Positions 7,952 to 16,212 are shown, counted from the stretch's first letter. The stretch: DNA of 64,000 nt from JADGRB01 sp036267635 (GCA_036267635.1 DATAVR010000099.1:1-64000); one strand, 5' to 3'. A program made the numbers and translations. Notes: generated by a model from the letters alone, not told the origin.

Positions 7952-8377
7952 CTACTTCTTCATGGCGGCGAGCGCGGCGAACTCCTCGCGCCCAAAGGCC
8001 GTGCCGGCGATTCCCCAGCCGCCCTCGGCCGCTTCCGTCAGGAGGACCCAGGTTCTGGTCGCCTGGCCGGGATCGCCGGAGATCCTCGAGACGATCTGCG
8101 TGGCCTCGGCGACCAGCTGCTTCTGCCCCTGCCGATTCAGCACGCCCGGCGGCGTCAGGACCTGGACGCGGACCGTGCGCGCGTTGCCCTCTGCCGCGGT
8201 GTTGACGGCGGACGACGGAAGGCGATGAATGTACGCGGCGGTGTTGTGGGTGTGCGTCGGTCCGGGGCTGACCACCCCCTCGGCCTTGAGCAGGGCGGCG
8301 GTGAGCTCCTCGGCCAGCTGTCGATCAGCGTCGGCGGGAAAGAGATCGGCAGCGGCGTAAACGTCGATCATCGGCAT
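7952..8377 (-). CDS. Tautomerase-family protein
   Basis: A 141-residue protein that starts MPMIDVYAAADLFPADADR, a typical tautomerase-superfamily opening in which Pro2 becomes the catalytic N-terminal base. It continues with LAEELTAALLKAEGV and a second beta-alpha-beta half including VRVQVLTPPGVLNRQGQKQL. That is about twice the length of 4-oxalocrotonate tautomerase, as in the fused or tautomerase_3 group. The second half lacks an internal Pro-start, as usual. It lies between the regulator and the hydrolase in the same direction, and a role in the same small catabolic or detoxifying pathway is inferred. Confidence 0.75.
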   Translation of the reverse strand: MPMIDVYAAADLFPADADRQLAEELTAALLKAEGVVSPGPTHTHNTAAYIHRLPSSAVNTAAEGNARTVRVQVLTPPGVLNRQGQKQLVAEATQIVSRISGDPGQATRTWVLLTEAAEGGWGIAGTAFGREEFAALAAMKK

Positions 8378-8430
8378 GGGATGGCTCCTGCTCGGAAAGC
8401 GGCAGACTCGGACGCCGAGGAGAGGTCGTC

Positions 8431-9495
8431 TTATTGCCGGTCTTGTTCCCGGTCTCGGTCGATGACATCGAGCTCTCCAGCGGGCCTCGCGGTAGAGGCG
8501 TCCTCGGTCGGCAAGCTACGGATGTTCGCGGCGGGCGGAAAGGTCGTAGATGCCACCTTTTGAGCCATGCGGATCGCCTGGGGTGGCAATCCAAAGGCGC
8601 GGACGAAGGCCCGCCGCATTCGCTCCCGGTCACCGAACCCGGTCTCCTCCGCGACCTCCTCGATCGAGTATGTGCCCGCCTCCAGCATCACCCGCGCCAC
8701 CTCGAGCCGCAGGCTCTCCACGGCCTTCGCAGGAGACTGGCCGGTCTCTGTCCGGAACGTACGGGTGAATTGCCGAACGCTGAGGTGCGCGACACGAGCG
8801 AGCGCCTCGACCGAGAGCTGCGTCCGCAGGTTCTGTCGCGCGTAGGCCAGCGCCGTCTGGATGGGGTCTGATTTCGGGTCCAACGTCAGCAGCGTCGAGA
8901 ACTGCGACTGACCTCCCCCGCGACGGTGGTAAACGACCAGCCCTCGGGCCACCTCCCGCGCCGCTTCGGCGCCGAGATCGCTCTCCACCATCGCCAGCGC
9001 GAGGTCGATGCCCGCGGTCATCCCCGCCGAGGTCCAGACCGGACCATCTTTGATGAAGATCCGGTCATCCTCGACGCGCACTTTCGGAAAGCGCGTCTGA
9101 AGCTCCCGCGCATGCAGCCAGTGCGTGGTCGCCCGACGGCCGTCGAGAATCCCGGCTTCGGCCAGCACGAACGCGCCCGTGCAGATCGAAGCGACCCTCC
9201 GCGATCTGGACACGGCGCGCCGCAAGAGCGCCAGGATGGGCGGTCTCGTCGGCTCGATGACGATTCCGCCGGCGACGAGCAGCGTGTCGAAGACGCCCGA
9301 CAATGGCTGGGTCTCGACCACCATGCCGATGGAGCTGCGAACGCTGCCCCCGCCCTCGGAGATGACGCTCACGTCGTAGAACTGTTTCCCTCCCAGGATG
9401 TTGGCGATCTCGAAGACCGCCACCGCGGCGGAGCTCATGATCTGGAAGCCGCCGATGAGAACGAGCCCGACGCGGTGCACAGCCTCCCCCTTCAC
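8431..9495 (-). CDS. GlxA-family transcriptional regulator (DJ-1/PfpI plus AraC HTH)
   Basis: A 354-residue protein. Residues 1-200 are a DJ-1/PfpI-like domain: RVGLVLIGGFQIMSSAAVAVFE, the elbow SICTGAFVLAEAG with the conserved Cys, and TTHW followed by DDRIFIKDGPVWTSAG. Residues 220-320 carry the AraC helix-turn-helix pair: LARVAHLSVRQFTRTFR and IEEVAEETGFGDRERMRRAF. The C-terminal tail of about 40 residues is unassigned. GlxA-type proteins activate neighbouring catabolic genes in response to small metabolites. Here the tautomerase starts 53 bp downstream in the same direction. GTG at 9480 with a GGGGGAGG site is an alternative start. Confidence 0.88.
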   Translation of the reverse strand: MKGEAVHRVGLVLIGGFQIMSSAAVAVFEIANILGGKQFYDVSVISEGGGSVRSSIGMVVETQPLSGVFDTLLVAGGIVIEPTRPPILALLRRAVSRSRRVASICTGAFVLAEAGILDGRRATTHWLHARELQTRFPKVRVEDDRIFIKDGPVWTSAGMTAGIDLALAMVESDLGAEAAREVARGLVVYHRRGGGQSQFSTLLTLDPKSDPIQTALAYARQNLRTQLSVEALARVAHLSVRQFTRTFRTETGQSPAKAVESLRLEVARVMLEAGTYSIEEVAEETGFGDRERMRRAFVRAFGLPPQAIRMAQKVASTTFPPAANIRSLPTEDASTARPAGELDVIDRDREQDRQ

Positions 9496-9511
9496 CCGAG
9501 GCGGAGAGAGT

Positions 9512-9691
9512 TCATCGAGGGGCGCAAGGCGCGGCGCTCAGAACTGCTCGACTTCGTGAGCGTGGCCGATGGCGGCTCTCGACATAGACGGTGAGGCGAC
9601 GGCCATCGGCCGAGATCTCACGGACTGCCCCGAGCTCCTCCTGCCCGTCGGAAACGAACGTCTGGAAACCGACCTCGATCTTCTCGCGCAT
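9512..9691 (-). CDS. Small PRC-barrel/DUF2171-like protein, probably frameshifted
   Basis: A short reading frame (59 codons) starts at ATG 9691 with a strong ribosome site, GGGGAGGAG. It reads MREKIEVGFQTFVSDGQEEL, then GAVREISADGRRLTVYVE, which matches the beginning of PRC-barrel/DUF2171 proteins (VxxSDGxxxGxVxEI). The rest in this frame, RHRPRSRSRAVL, is Arg-rich and not barrel-like. One base shifted, the same DNA reads RAAIGHAHEVEQF and stops at 9538, which does look like the expected last strand. A single frameshift (true or sequencing) therefore likely separates the halves. It lies directly upstream of the GlxA regulator. Confidence 0.5.
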   Translation of the reverse strand: MREKIEVGFQTFVSDGQEELGAVREISADGRRLTVYVESRHRPRSRSRAVLSAAPCAPR

Positions 9692-9872
9692 GCCGAGCTC
9701 CTCCCCTCAGATCTCGATACCACGTTCGGTGCGGGAATTTCGGTTGAACCGTTTTTCTCCTGCGGGAAAGCGGATCGCGATGTACTTCGCCTGGGACCGG
9801 AGCGCGGAGACCGACGCGCCCCTCGGCGAGAACGTGATCGAGGCCTAGCCGGCGCGTCTACCTGTTCTCCAC

Positions 9873-10286
9873 CTATTCTTCGGCCGAGTCGCCGACAGCA
9901 AATGACAGCCCTTTGTCGAGGGCGCGTACGACATCCATCGTGCTCACGATCCCGACCAGCTTGTTCTCGGTATTCAAGACCACCAAGCGGTGTTGGTTTT
10001 TGCTGGCGAGCTCGTGCACCGCCGCCAGCGCCGCGTCGTCCTCGTAGACCGCGACGACTTCCGGGTCCATGAGGTCGCCGACCGTCGCTTCCTTCTTGAT
10101 CCACTGGTGCGGCTCCGGGTCGACGATGTCGCCCTTGGTCAAGATCCCGACCAGCTCCCCCGCCCGGTTCTTCACCGGCGCCGCCCCGATCTGACGGCGA
10201 GTCAGGCCCCAGGCCGCCTCCTCCGCCGAAGCGTCGAACTCCACCGTGTAGACCTTCTTCGTCATGATGTCCTTCACCCTCAACAT
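9873..10286 (-). CDS. CBS-domain pair protein
   Basis: A 137-residue protein made of two CBS domains: VKDIMTKKVYTVEFDASAEEA near the start and VGDLMDPEVVAVYEDDAALA near residue 75, each followed by the VGILTKGDIV or VGIVSTMDVV strand. The start at 10286 was chosen because AAGGAG stands 8 nt upstream; longer starts add Arg-rich, non-domain sequence. Stand-alone CBS pairs bind adenosine nucleotides and act as energy-sensing regulators of other proteins. No partner is evident nearby; MarC is divergently transcribed. A similar protein is encoded at 30338-30907. Confidence 0.88.
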   Translation of the reverse strand: MLRVKDIMTKKVYTVEFDASAEEAAWGLTRRQIGAAPVKNRAGELVGILTKGDIVDPEPHQWIKKEATVGDLMDPEVVAVYEDDAALAAVHELASKNQHRLVVLNTENKLVGIVSTMDVVRALDKGLSFAVGDSAEE

Positions 10287-10476
10287 CGAGCAGCTCCTTT
10301 TCCCATTCGGCTGGCCAGCGGCCGCGCGTTTCGGGCGAGTTTGGGCCTGTTCCGCGCGTAGGGCAACCGCCGGCGGGCGCATGCCGGCGTGCTAATGTGG
10401 TTCTAGAAGAAAGCTGTTTGATCTGGAGCTCCTCGTATCGATCATGGGCGAGGTCGGAACCGAGCACTGACGGCTG

Positions 10477-11133
10477 GTGATCTCCCAGATGCTCTCTTTT
10501 GTGTTTTCGACCGTGACGACCCTCCTGCTGGTGGTCGACGCGCCGGCGGCCGTTCCGCTGTTCATGTCGATGACCAGGTCCGATTCGGTCGAGCACCGGC
10601 GGCGCACGGCGTTTCGCGCGGCGCTGGCGGCGGGGATCGTGCTCGCCTCGTTTGGGGCGTTGGGCGGGATCATCTTCCGCGTGCTCGGCATCTCGATGGG
10701 CGCCTTCCGCATCGCGGGCGGCGTCCTGCTGTTTCTCCTGGCCGTGGACATGCTCCGCGCCCAGCCGTCCCGCCAGCGCACCTCGCCCGAGGAGGAGGCC
10801 GAGGGGGTCGACCGCCCCGACGTCTCGATCTTCCCGCTGGCCATCCCCATGCTGGCGGGACCGGGCGCGACCTCCACGATCATGGTTCTGGTCTCGCGCG
10901 CCGAACGTGCGTGGCAATACGTGGTGGTGTTCGGCGCGGTCGTTGTCACGGCGCTCGTCTCCTACGGCTTCCTCCGCGCCGCGGTCGACGTCGAGCGACG
11001 ACTCGGCCGCACCGGAATGAACGTCCTCCAGCGCGTGATGGGCCTCATCCTCGCGGCCACGGCGGTCCAGTTCATCGTCGAAGGGATCTCCAACGTATTG
11101 CCGACGGTGATGAGCGGTCTGCCGGGCCATTGA
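10477..11133 (+). CDS. MarC-family integral membrane protein
   Basis: A 218-residue protein with six predicted hydrophobic segments. It shows LLLVVDAPAAVPLFMSMT (usually DPxGxxPxF in the family), GGIIFRVLGISMGAFRIAGG and PLAIPMLAGPGATSTIMVL, the latter two being MarC hallmarks. The length fits the usual 200-220 residues. Members were named for multiple antibiotic resistance but the function remains unclear; they are inner-membrane proteins. GTG 10477 is used; ATG 10489 is also possible. Confidence 0.88.
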   Translation: MISQMLSFVFSTVTTLLLVVDAPAAVPLFMSMTRSDSVEHRRRTAFRAALAAGIVLASFGALGGIIFRVLGISMGAFRIAGGVLLFLLAVDMLRAQPSRQRTSPEEEAEGVDRPDVSIFPLAIPMLAGPGATSTIMVLVSRAERAWQYVVVFGAVVVTALVSYGFLRAAVDVERRLGRTGMNVLQRVMGLILAATAVQFIVEGISNVLPTVMSGLPGH

Positions 11134-11301
11134 GCCACCGACCACACTGGCAATTCGCAACGTCCTGGCCGCGAAGCGCTCGGCATTCTGCCTGGAGCGA
11201 GGGGAATCGATCGAGCGCCAGGCGGCTCTCGCGGTCTCGATCGCTGGCGCGGATTCTGCAGTTGCCTCCGTGTGTAGCCGGCACTCTCGAGGGAGCGAGC
11301 C

Positions 11302-11700
11302 ATGAATCATGGTCTGGAAATCATCCCCATCTCTTCTTCGTATCGCCGCCGCCCTCTGCCCGCTGGCCCGCGAACGCACCTGGCGTTCCTCGAGGAGCGC
11401 CCGGGCGCCGGCTGGGGCGGAGCGCTCTTGGTGGGCTGGATGCTGTTGATCGTGGCGATCGCGGCGCATGACTGGGTGCAGGACATCGGGAGCATCCGGG
11501 GCCTGCCGCCCGCCGAGCGCGCCCGCATTTACCAGCGCTCGCTCGCCGAAGCGGTGGCCGCCTGTACGACGCCCGGGGCGCGGGCCGGCGCTCTGCACGA
11601 CCACTGCCGGGGCCAGGCCGAGTTTCTGATTCTGTTTCCGGAGTGCGACGGTAGGTGCCAGAGACTCGTCGAGGCGATCCTCCCTCACGCGCGACGGTGA
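11302..11700 (+). CDS. Hypothetical single-pass membrane protein
   Basis: A 132-residue protein with a good ribosome site (GGGAG before ATG). A single hydrophobic segment, GALLVGWMLLIVAIAA, lies near residues 40-56 after a basic N-terminus. The C-terminal domain contains four Cys (VAACTTPG, HDHCRGQAEF, PECDGRCQRL). The topology suggests an anchored protein with an extracytoplasmic Cys-containing domain, possibly disulfide-bonded. No family is recognised. It lies alone between MarC and the convergent fragment at 11708. Confidence 0.55.
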   Translation: MNHGLEIIPISSSYRRRPLPAGPRTHLAFLEERPGAGWGGALLVGWMLLIVAIAAHDWVQDIGSIRGLPPAERARIYQRSLAEAVAACTTPGARAGALHDHCRGQAEFLILFPECDGRCQRLVEAILPHARR

Positions 11701-11707
11701 GGGGCCG

Positions 11708-11989
11708 TCACGGCATCGGGCCGACCTGCCAGGGCGGCGGCGTGGTGCGCTCCTGCAGGTGGTCGACGAAGGTCTTCACCTGAGCGGGACGAACCTGGCC
11801 CTGGATCAGCAGCGGCTCATCGGCGTGGAGATCGGCAGCGTCGAGTTTGAACCTCACGCCGGTGATGCCTACCTTGACCTGCGAGACGACCTCACGTCGC
11901 CGCGCAACGTGATGGGCACGGGCTGTGCGGCACGGCTGGGTTCGTCGTGGTGGCAATCCCGAAAGGACGTGGACAATGGGCGATGTCAC
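11708..11989 (-). CDS. Possible hypothetical protein or C-terminal gene fragment
   Basis: The minus-strand frame reads VKVGITGVRFKLDAADLHAD, then LLIQGQVRPAQVKTFVDHLQ, and ends WQVGPMP. About 86 percent of the codons from V-K-V-G onward end in G or C, which supports coding on this strand. The nominal GTG start at 11989 overlaps the well-supported start of the divergent PRC-like gene, so the true N-terminus is uncertain and the piece may be a 5'-truncated remnant. No family recognised. Confidence 0.35.
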   Translation of the reverse strand: MTSPIVHVLSGLPPRRTQPCRTARAHHVARRREVVSQVKVGITGVRFKLDAADLHADEPLLIQGQVRPAQVKTFVDHLQERTTPPPWQVGPMP

Positions 11990-12569
11990 AGAGCAGCTGC
12001 TGGCGGGGATGGACGTCTACGATGTCGACGGGATCAAAGTCGGCAAGGTCGTCAAGTACGACAGGACGCTCGGCTATGTCGAAACGCTCGGGGCTTTCTC
12101 CGGGCCTCGCTTCATTCCGTTCTTCGCGATCGAAAGCATTGGACCAGCCGGCGCGAACCTGAACGTAACCAAGTGGGTCGTCTCGGACATCTACGACCGC
12201 CTGCCGAGCGTCACGCCGGACCTCACCCCCGGGGGGAGGCTCACCGGCGGCGGCACCGTGATGAGCGGACACAGCGGGAAGACCGTGCCGCTCGACGCCG
12301 AAGCGCTCAGGTTGGTCCATGAGGAGATCCACAGCGGGACGACGGTTCTCGACGTCGACAACGAGAACCTCGGGACGATTCAGGCCTACGACGGAAGCAC
12401 CGGATACATGCGCATCGAGAAGGACGGACTGACGGTCAAGAACATCTTTCTTCCCGTCACGTCGGTCTCCTTCCTGGACGACGACGGGATTCATCTCTAC
12501 GAGGCAAAGGACACGCTCATGAGCCGATACTGTCGGGTGCCCGAGATCGCGCGGGAGTTCTACGCGTAG
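11976..12569 (+). CDS. Two-repeat PRC-barrel/DUF2171-like protein
   Basis: A 197-residue protein starting at ATG 11976 behind GAAAGGA. It has two related halves. The first has LLAGMDVYDVDGIKVGKVVKY and FIPFFAIESIGPAGANLNV; the second has TTVLDVDNENLGTIQAY and IFLPVTSVSFLDDDGIHLY. Each follows the PRC-barrel/DUF2171 layout: V-x-D-x-D-G-x-x-x-G-K/T-V then a strand pair ending in an acidic turn. Such domains bind protein or RNA partners (for example RimM) or occur in stress-associated small proteins. The halves are joined by a Gly/Thr linker (PGGRLTGGGT). It is cytoplasmic; the specific role is unknown. Confidence 0.7.
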   Translation: MGDVTEQLLAGMDVYDVDGIKVGKVVKYDRTLGYVETLGAFSGPRFIPFFAIESIGPAGANLNVTKWVVSDIYDRLPSVTPDLTPGGRLTGGGTVMSGHSGKTVPLDAEALRLVHEEIHSGTTVLDVDNENLGTIQAYDGSTGYMRIEKDGLTVKNIFLPVTSVSFLDDDGIHLYEAKDTLMSRYCRVPEIAREFYA

Positions 12570-12641
12570 CGACCCCAAACAGGGCGGCTGCGGGTGGCCT
12601 CGATCGTCGCGACGGCAGCGGATGCAGGATGAGCTCCATGC

Positions 12642-13571
12642 TCACCCGATATCCGCCGCGAAGCCGGCGTCGAGCCAGGCTTGCAGGCCGCCCGCCAGCG
12701 GCCGGACCGACCGTACGCCTCGGTCCATCAGCAGGCGCGCAATGCGGGCGGCGGACGCCTCGCTGGGGCAGTTGCAGTAGAGGATGACCTCGCGCTCGTC
12801 GGGCAGCTCGGCCACGGCGGCGTCCACCTGCGAGGGATCGAAGGCGATGGCGCCCGGGATCCGCTGAGAATCGCGGGCGCGGGCGGTTACGCTGCGCACG
12901 TCGAAGACCACCGGCTTGGCGCCCAGGTCGATGAGGCGTTTGAGCTCGTCGACCGAGATGCGGGCCATGCGCAGGCTGCGATAGAACCGCCGCCGCTGAA
13001 CCCATTTCCCGCCCACGAAGACGGCCAACAAGATGACGCCGACCACGGGCGCCCATCCGCCCAGGCCCGCCAGCGCCGCGAGCACCCGATCGACCTGCCG
13101 GTAGAAGATCAGGCCGGCGCCGATCCCGACCGACGACCAGAGCACCGCCGCCAGGAGATCGAACAGGAGGAAGCTCCCCCAGCTGACCCGCATGGCGCCC
13201 GCCAGCGGCGGCGCCACCATGGAAAACCCCGGTATGAACTTGGCGACCGCCACCGACTTCAGGCCCCAGCGGGTGAAGGTCTGCTCGGTGTTCCGCACGC
13301 AGGAGTCAGGGGAGAGGGCCAGCCGGCAGACGACCCGCAGCACTTGATTGCCGTAGCGGCGGCCCATCCAGTACCAGGTCGAGTCGGCGATCATCACCGC
13401 CAGCCAGGTCACCCCCACCAGGCCGGGCAACGGCAAGAGGCCGCGCGCGGCCAGGCTGCCGGCGACGACCAGTGTCGGCTCGGCCGGTATGGGAACACCT
13501 AGCTGCTGCAGAAGCACGTTGGCGAACACCAGCAACAGGCCCTGATCGGCGATCACCGAGACCAGGTTCAC
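12642..13571 (-). CDS. DedA-family membrane protein fused to a rhodanese domain
   Basis: A 309-residue protein. Residues 1-195 form a DedA/SNARE-associated domain: FANVLLQQLGVPIPAEPTLVV, DSTWYWMGRRYG, then VAKFIPGFSMVAPPLAGAMR, followed by hydrophobic helices. Residues 205-305 are a rhodanese domain: VFDVRS, RIPGAIAFDP, and the active-site loop VILYCNCPSEASA with a Cys. DedA proteins are undecaprenyl-phosphate or lipid flippases in the inner membrane; rhodanese domains transfer sulfur or sense thiols. The fusion is known in several bacterial groups. The rhodanese part is predicted cytoplasmic. Confidence 0.88.
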   Translation of the reverse strand: MNLVSVIADQGLLLVFANVLLQQLGVPIPAEPTLVVAGSLAARGLLPLPGLVGVTWLAVMIADSTWYWMGRRYGNQVLRVVCRLALSPDSCVRNTEQTFTRWGLKSVAVAKFIPGFSMVAPPLAGAMRVSWGSFLLFDLLAAVLWSSVGIGAGLIFYRQVDRVLAALAGLGGWAPVVGVILLAVFVGGKWVQRRRFYRSLRMARISVDELKRLIDLGAKPVVFDVRSVTARARDSQRIPGAIAFDPSQVDAAVAELPDEREVILYCNCPSEASAARIARLLMDRGVRSVRPLAGGLQAWLDAGFAADIG

Positions 13572-13718
13572 GACTTCCCCTCCTGATTCTCAATACAAAG
13601 TCGGGAAGCTGGAGTCAAACCACTCGAGTCGTCCGAACGAAGGATACGGGAACGTTACAGCATGAGTTGTGCCTCAACGACGGTCGAATGTCGCGAAGGT
13701 CCTGATCGATACTCTGAT

Positions 13719-13823
13719 CAGCGCCTCACGGGCGGGCTGGCGGTCTGCGCGGTGAGCTGCGGTCCCGGCAACACCCGCGGCGACGAGGTGCTCGATCTCG
13801 CCAAGACGAATCTCTGGCGTTGA
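13719..13823 (+). pseudogene. Remnant of a pyruvate oxidase/dehydrogenase (PoxB-like) gene
   Basis: The frame reads RLTGGLAVCAVSCGPGNT and then directly RGDEVLDLAKTNLWR followed by TGA. The first part matches the N-terminal thiamine-diphosphate region of PoxB proteins (LTGxLAVCAGSCGPGNLH). The second matches the last residues of the same proteins (GRGDEVIELAKTN). The roughly 500 residues that normally separate them are absent. This is direct sequence evidence for a large internal deletion leaving both ends joined in frame. Upstream sequence (13572-13718) has no recognisable remainder. Confidence 0.65.
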
Positions 13824-13840
13824 GCCGGGAGGCCCGCCCT

Positions 13841-14128
13841 TTAGAGAAGGCCCTGGGGGTTGCAGACGCCGACCGCTTCGCCGGGGCGGACGCACTGCTC
13901 GCGCGGCCGACAATCGGCGCCGACCAGGCAGCGGTGGGGAACGAGCTGGCACTGGCCGGGATTGGCGTGGCCGCGCGCGTAGGTCGTCCCGGTGCAGGTC
14001 ATCCCGTCGGGGCAGGAATAGAGACAGCGATCTCCCGGGAGGCGGGGATCGACGCGCTGGGCGGCGCAGCCGCTCGTCATCGCCAAAACGGACAGCGAAA
14101 CAGCCAACCAGAGACGGAGCGTCGCCAT
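13841..14128 (-). CDS. Small Cys-rich lipoprotein
   Basis: A 95-residue protein starting at ATG 14128. It has the signal WLAVSLSVLAMTSGCAAQ with a lipobox Cys at 21, then a mature domain with eight Cys: RCLYSCPDGMTCTG, GQCQLVPHRCLVGADC, REQCVRPGEAVGVCNP. The spacing recalls the disulfide-rich modules of myxobacterial surface proteins. It lies 11 bp downstream of the helicase gene on the same strand and could share its transcript. No function is assignable. Confidence 0.65.
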   Translation of the reverse strand: MATLRLWLAVSLSVLAMTSGCAAQRVDPRLPGDRCLYSCPDGMTCTGTTYARGHANPGQCQLVPHRCLVGADCRPREQCVRPGEAVGVCNPQGLL

Positions 14129-14139
14129 TCGCGCGCCGC

Positions 14140-16212
14140 TCACCCTGGTGGCTGCGCCCAGGTTGCCCGCAACCGCGCGGCGATGTCGACGCGCCCCTTT
14201 TTCGGCAGCGGTGACGAACCGTCCAGGTTGTCGCGCGCGGCGGGAGGGGGGCGATCGAACTTGTCGAGGATCGCGTCGGGGATGAAGCGGGTCCGCGGCG
14301 TGAAGATGTGGCGGTCGCCGAGGCGATTCTGCTGTCGGATGAAGAATCGCAGCGGGTGGATCAGGGTGAGCGAATTCTTCGCCCGGGTCATCGCCACGTA
14401 GAGCAGCCTGCGTTCCTCTTCGATCTCGGCGGGATGGCCGGTCGCCAGATCCGACGGAATGCAGCCGTCGGCGGCGTTGAGGATGAAGACGGTGTCCCAT
14501 TCTTGCCCCTTGGCCGAGTGGATGGTGGAGAGGATCAGGTAATCCTCGTCGAGGTGAGGCGGTCCGGCCTCGGCGCCGGTGGCCTGGGGCGGGTCCAAGG
14601 TGAGATCGGAGAGAAACCGTTCCCGCGAGGGGGCGGCGGCCGCGAGCTGCTCGAGCTGCTCGAGATCGCCGAGCCGCACGCGGGCGTCGTCGTACAGTCT
14701 TTCGAGGTGCGGCTGGTACCAGCGGCGCACCAGCCCCATCTGGGCGCCCCAGGGGGAGGTGGCGGCGCAAAGCTGGCGATAGAGCTCCGTGAAGGCCGGC
14801 CAATCGGAGCGCGCGGCGGCCGGCGGCTCGTAGCTGCCGAGCGCCAGTGAAAGCGCGAACCGCGCGCCCGTGACGTGGCGGAGGAGCGCGTCCGCCAGGC
14901 GCGGACCCATTCCGGGGAGCAGCTGCGCCACCCGAAAAGCGGCCAGCGTGTCGCGGGGATTCTCTGCCCAGCGCAGGCAGGACAGGGCGTCCTTGACGTG
15001 AGCCGCTTCGAGGAACCGCAGCCCGCCGTATTTGGCGAACGGGATGTTGCGGCGGCCGAGCTCGACCTCCAGCGCGTCGCTGTGGTGGGAGCCGCGAAAC
15101 AGCACCGCCTGCTGCCGCAGAGGGACGCCGGCCTCGCGCCGCTCGAGCACGTGCCTGACGACATGGTCGACCTGGGCGCCCTCGTCCTCGACGGTGGCGA
15201 GGACCGGACGGCCGCCGGCGCCGCGCGCCGAGAACAGCCGCTTTTCGTAGCGCTCGGTGGCGAGCGCGATGACCGCGTTGGCGGCGTCCAGGATCTGGGG
15301 GGTCGAACGGTAGTTCTCCTCGATCGTCACCACGGTCGCCGGCGGATCGTACTGCTTCGGGAAGGCGAGGATGTTGCCGACGCGCGCCGCGCGGAAGCTG
15401 TAGATCGCCTGCGCGTCGTCGCCCACCACCGTCACGCCACGCCCGTCGGGCTTGAGCGTCCGCAGGATCTCCGCCTGCAGCGTGTTCGTGTCCTGGTATT
15501 CGTCCACCAGGACGTGGTCGAAGAGACCACCGATCCGCCGGGCCAGGTGCTCGTCGGTCATCAGGTGGAACCAATAGAGGAGCAGATCGTCGTAGTCGAG
15601 AACGGCGCGCGCGGCCTTGGCTTCGACGAAGGCGGCGAAGAGGCCGCGCAGCTGCTCCTCCCACTCCAGGCACCAGGGAAAGCGCGTCTCCAGGCAGGCG
15701 CGCAGGGGATCTTGCGTGTTCACCACGCTGGAATAGATGGCGAGACAGGTCCCCTTGCGTGGGAAGCGCTTGTCGGTCTTCTTGTCCGTGCTGGAGAGGC
15801 CGCGCTCGTGGCGCACCCGATCCAAGAGGTCGGCGGAGTCTTCGCGATCGAGGAGCGTGAACCCCGGGTCGAGGCCGATCTCCGTGGCGTGCAGCCGGAG
15901 GATCCGGTTGGCCATGGCGTGAAACGTCCCCGCCCAGGGCAGCGCCGCCTCCAGCGGCGATCTCCGATCGAGCAGCCGCGCCGCGCGCCGGATCATCTCC
16001 TGCGCCGCCCGCCGCGAGAACGTCAGCAGCAAGATCCGCCGGGAGTCGGCGCCGCGCGCGATCAGAGCCGCCACCCGGTGCGCGAGCGTCTGGGTCTTGC
16101 CGGTCCCCGCGCCGGCGATGATCAGCAGCGGGCGATCGTCGGCCGCCGCCGCGCGCCGCTGCGCCGGATTCAGCGAGTCCAGTATCGACGCCTGGGGCGC
16201 GGGCAGCTCCAT
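14140..16212 (-). CDS. UvrD/PcrA-type ATP-dependent DNA helicase
   Basis: A superfamily 1A helicase of about 690 residues, starting at MELPAPQ. Motif Q/I is LNPAQRRAAA...IIAGAGTGKT (Walker A near 34-40), Ia is LLLTFSRRAA, II is VDEYQDTN (near 237), III is VVGDDAQAIYSFRAA, IV is ENYRSTPQI, V is STIHSAKGQEWD, VI is LLYVAMTRAKNSL. These helicases unwind 3'-5' in repair, recombination and fork restart. An in-frame ATG at 16248 exists, but the LexA-like box and a TATAGT -10-like element lie between it and 16212, favouring the shorter start. SOS control is inferred from that box. Confidence 0.9.
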   Translation of the reverse strand: MELPAPQASILDSLNPAQRRAAAADDRPLLIIAGAGTGKTQTLAHRVAALIARGADSRRILLLTFSRRAAQEMIRRAARLLDRRSPLEAALPWAGTFHAMANRILRLHATEIGLDPGFTLLDREDSADLLDRVRHERGLSSTDKKTDKRFPRKGTCLAIYSSVVNTQDPLRACLETRFPWCLEWEEQLRGLFAAFVEAKAARAVLDYDDLLLYWFHLMTDEHLARRIGGLFDHVLVDEYQDTNTLQAEILRTLKPDGRGVTVVGDDAQAIYSFRAARVGNILAFPKQYDPPATVVTIEENYRSTPQILDAANAVIALATERYEKRLFSARGAGGRPVLATVEDEGAQVDHVVRHVLERREAGVPLRQQAVLFRGSHHSDALEVELGRRNIPFAKYGGLRFLEAAHVKDALSCLRWAENPRDTLAAFRVAQLLPGMGPRLADALLRHVTGARFALSLALGSYEPPAAARSDWPAFTELYRQLCAATSPWGAQMGLVRRWYQPHLERLYDDARVRLGDLEQLEQLAAAAPSRERFLSDLTLDPPQATGAEAGPPHLDEDYLILSTIHSAKGQEWDTVFILNAADGCIPSDLATGHPAEIEEERRLLYVAMTRAKNSLTLIHPLRFFIRQQNRLGDRHIFTPRTRFIPDAILDKFDRPPPAARDNLDGSSPLPKKGRVDIAARLRATWAQPPG

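Noticed and set aside
9790..9858. Short plus-strand end piece reading MYFAWDRSAETDAPLGENVIEA
   Set aside because: It looks somewhat protein-like, but is only 23 codons and has no ribosome site or upstream continuation I can defend.
9538..11688. A 716-codon open frame on the minus strand across the CBS and MarC genes
   Set aside because: It is antisense to well-supported genes, rich in Arg/Pro/Gly low-complexity sequence and has no domain; such frames are expected at high GC. Only its last few codons have interest as the shifted end of the small PRC-like gene.
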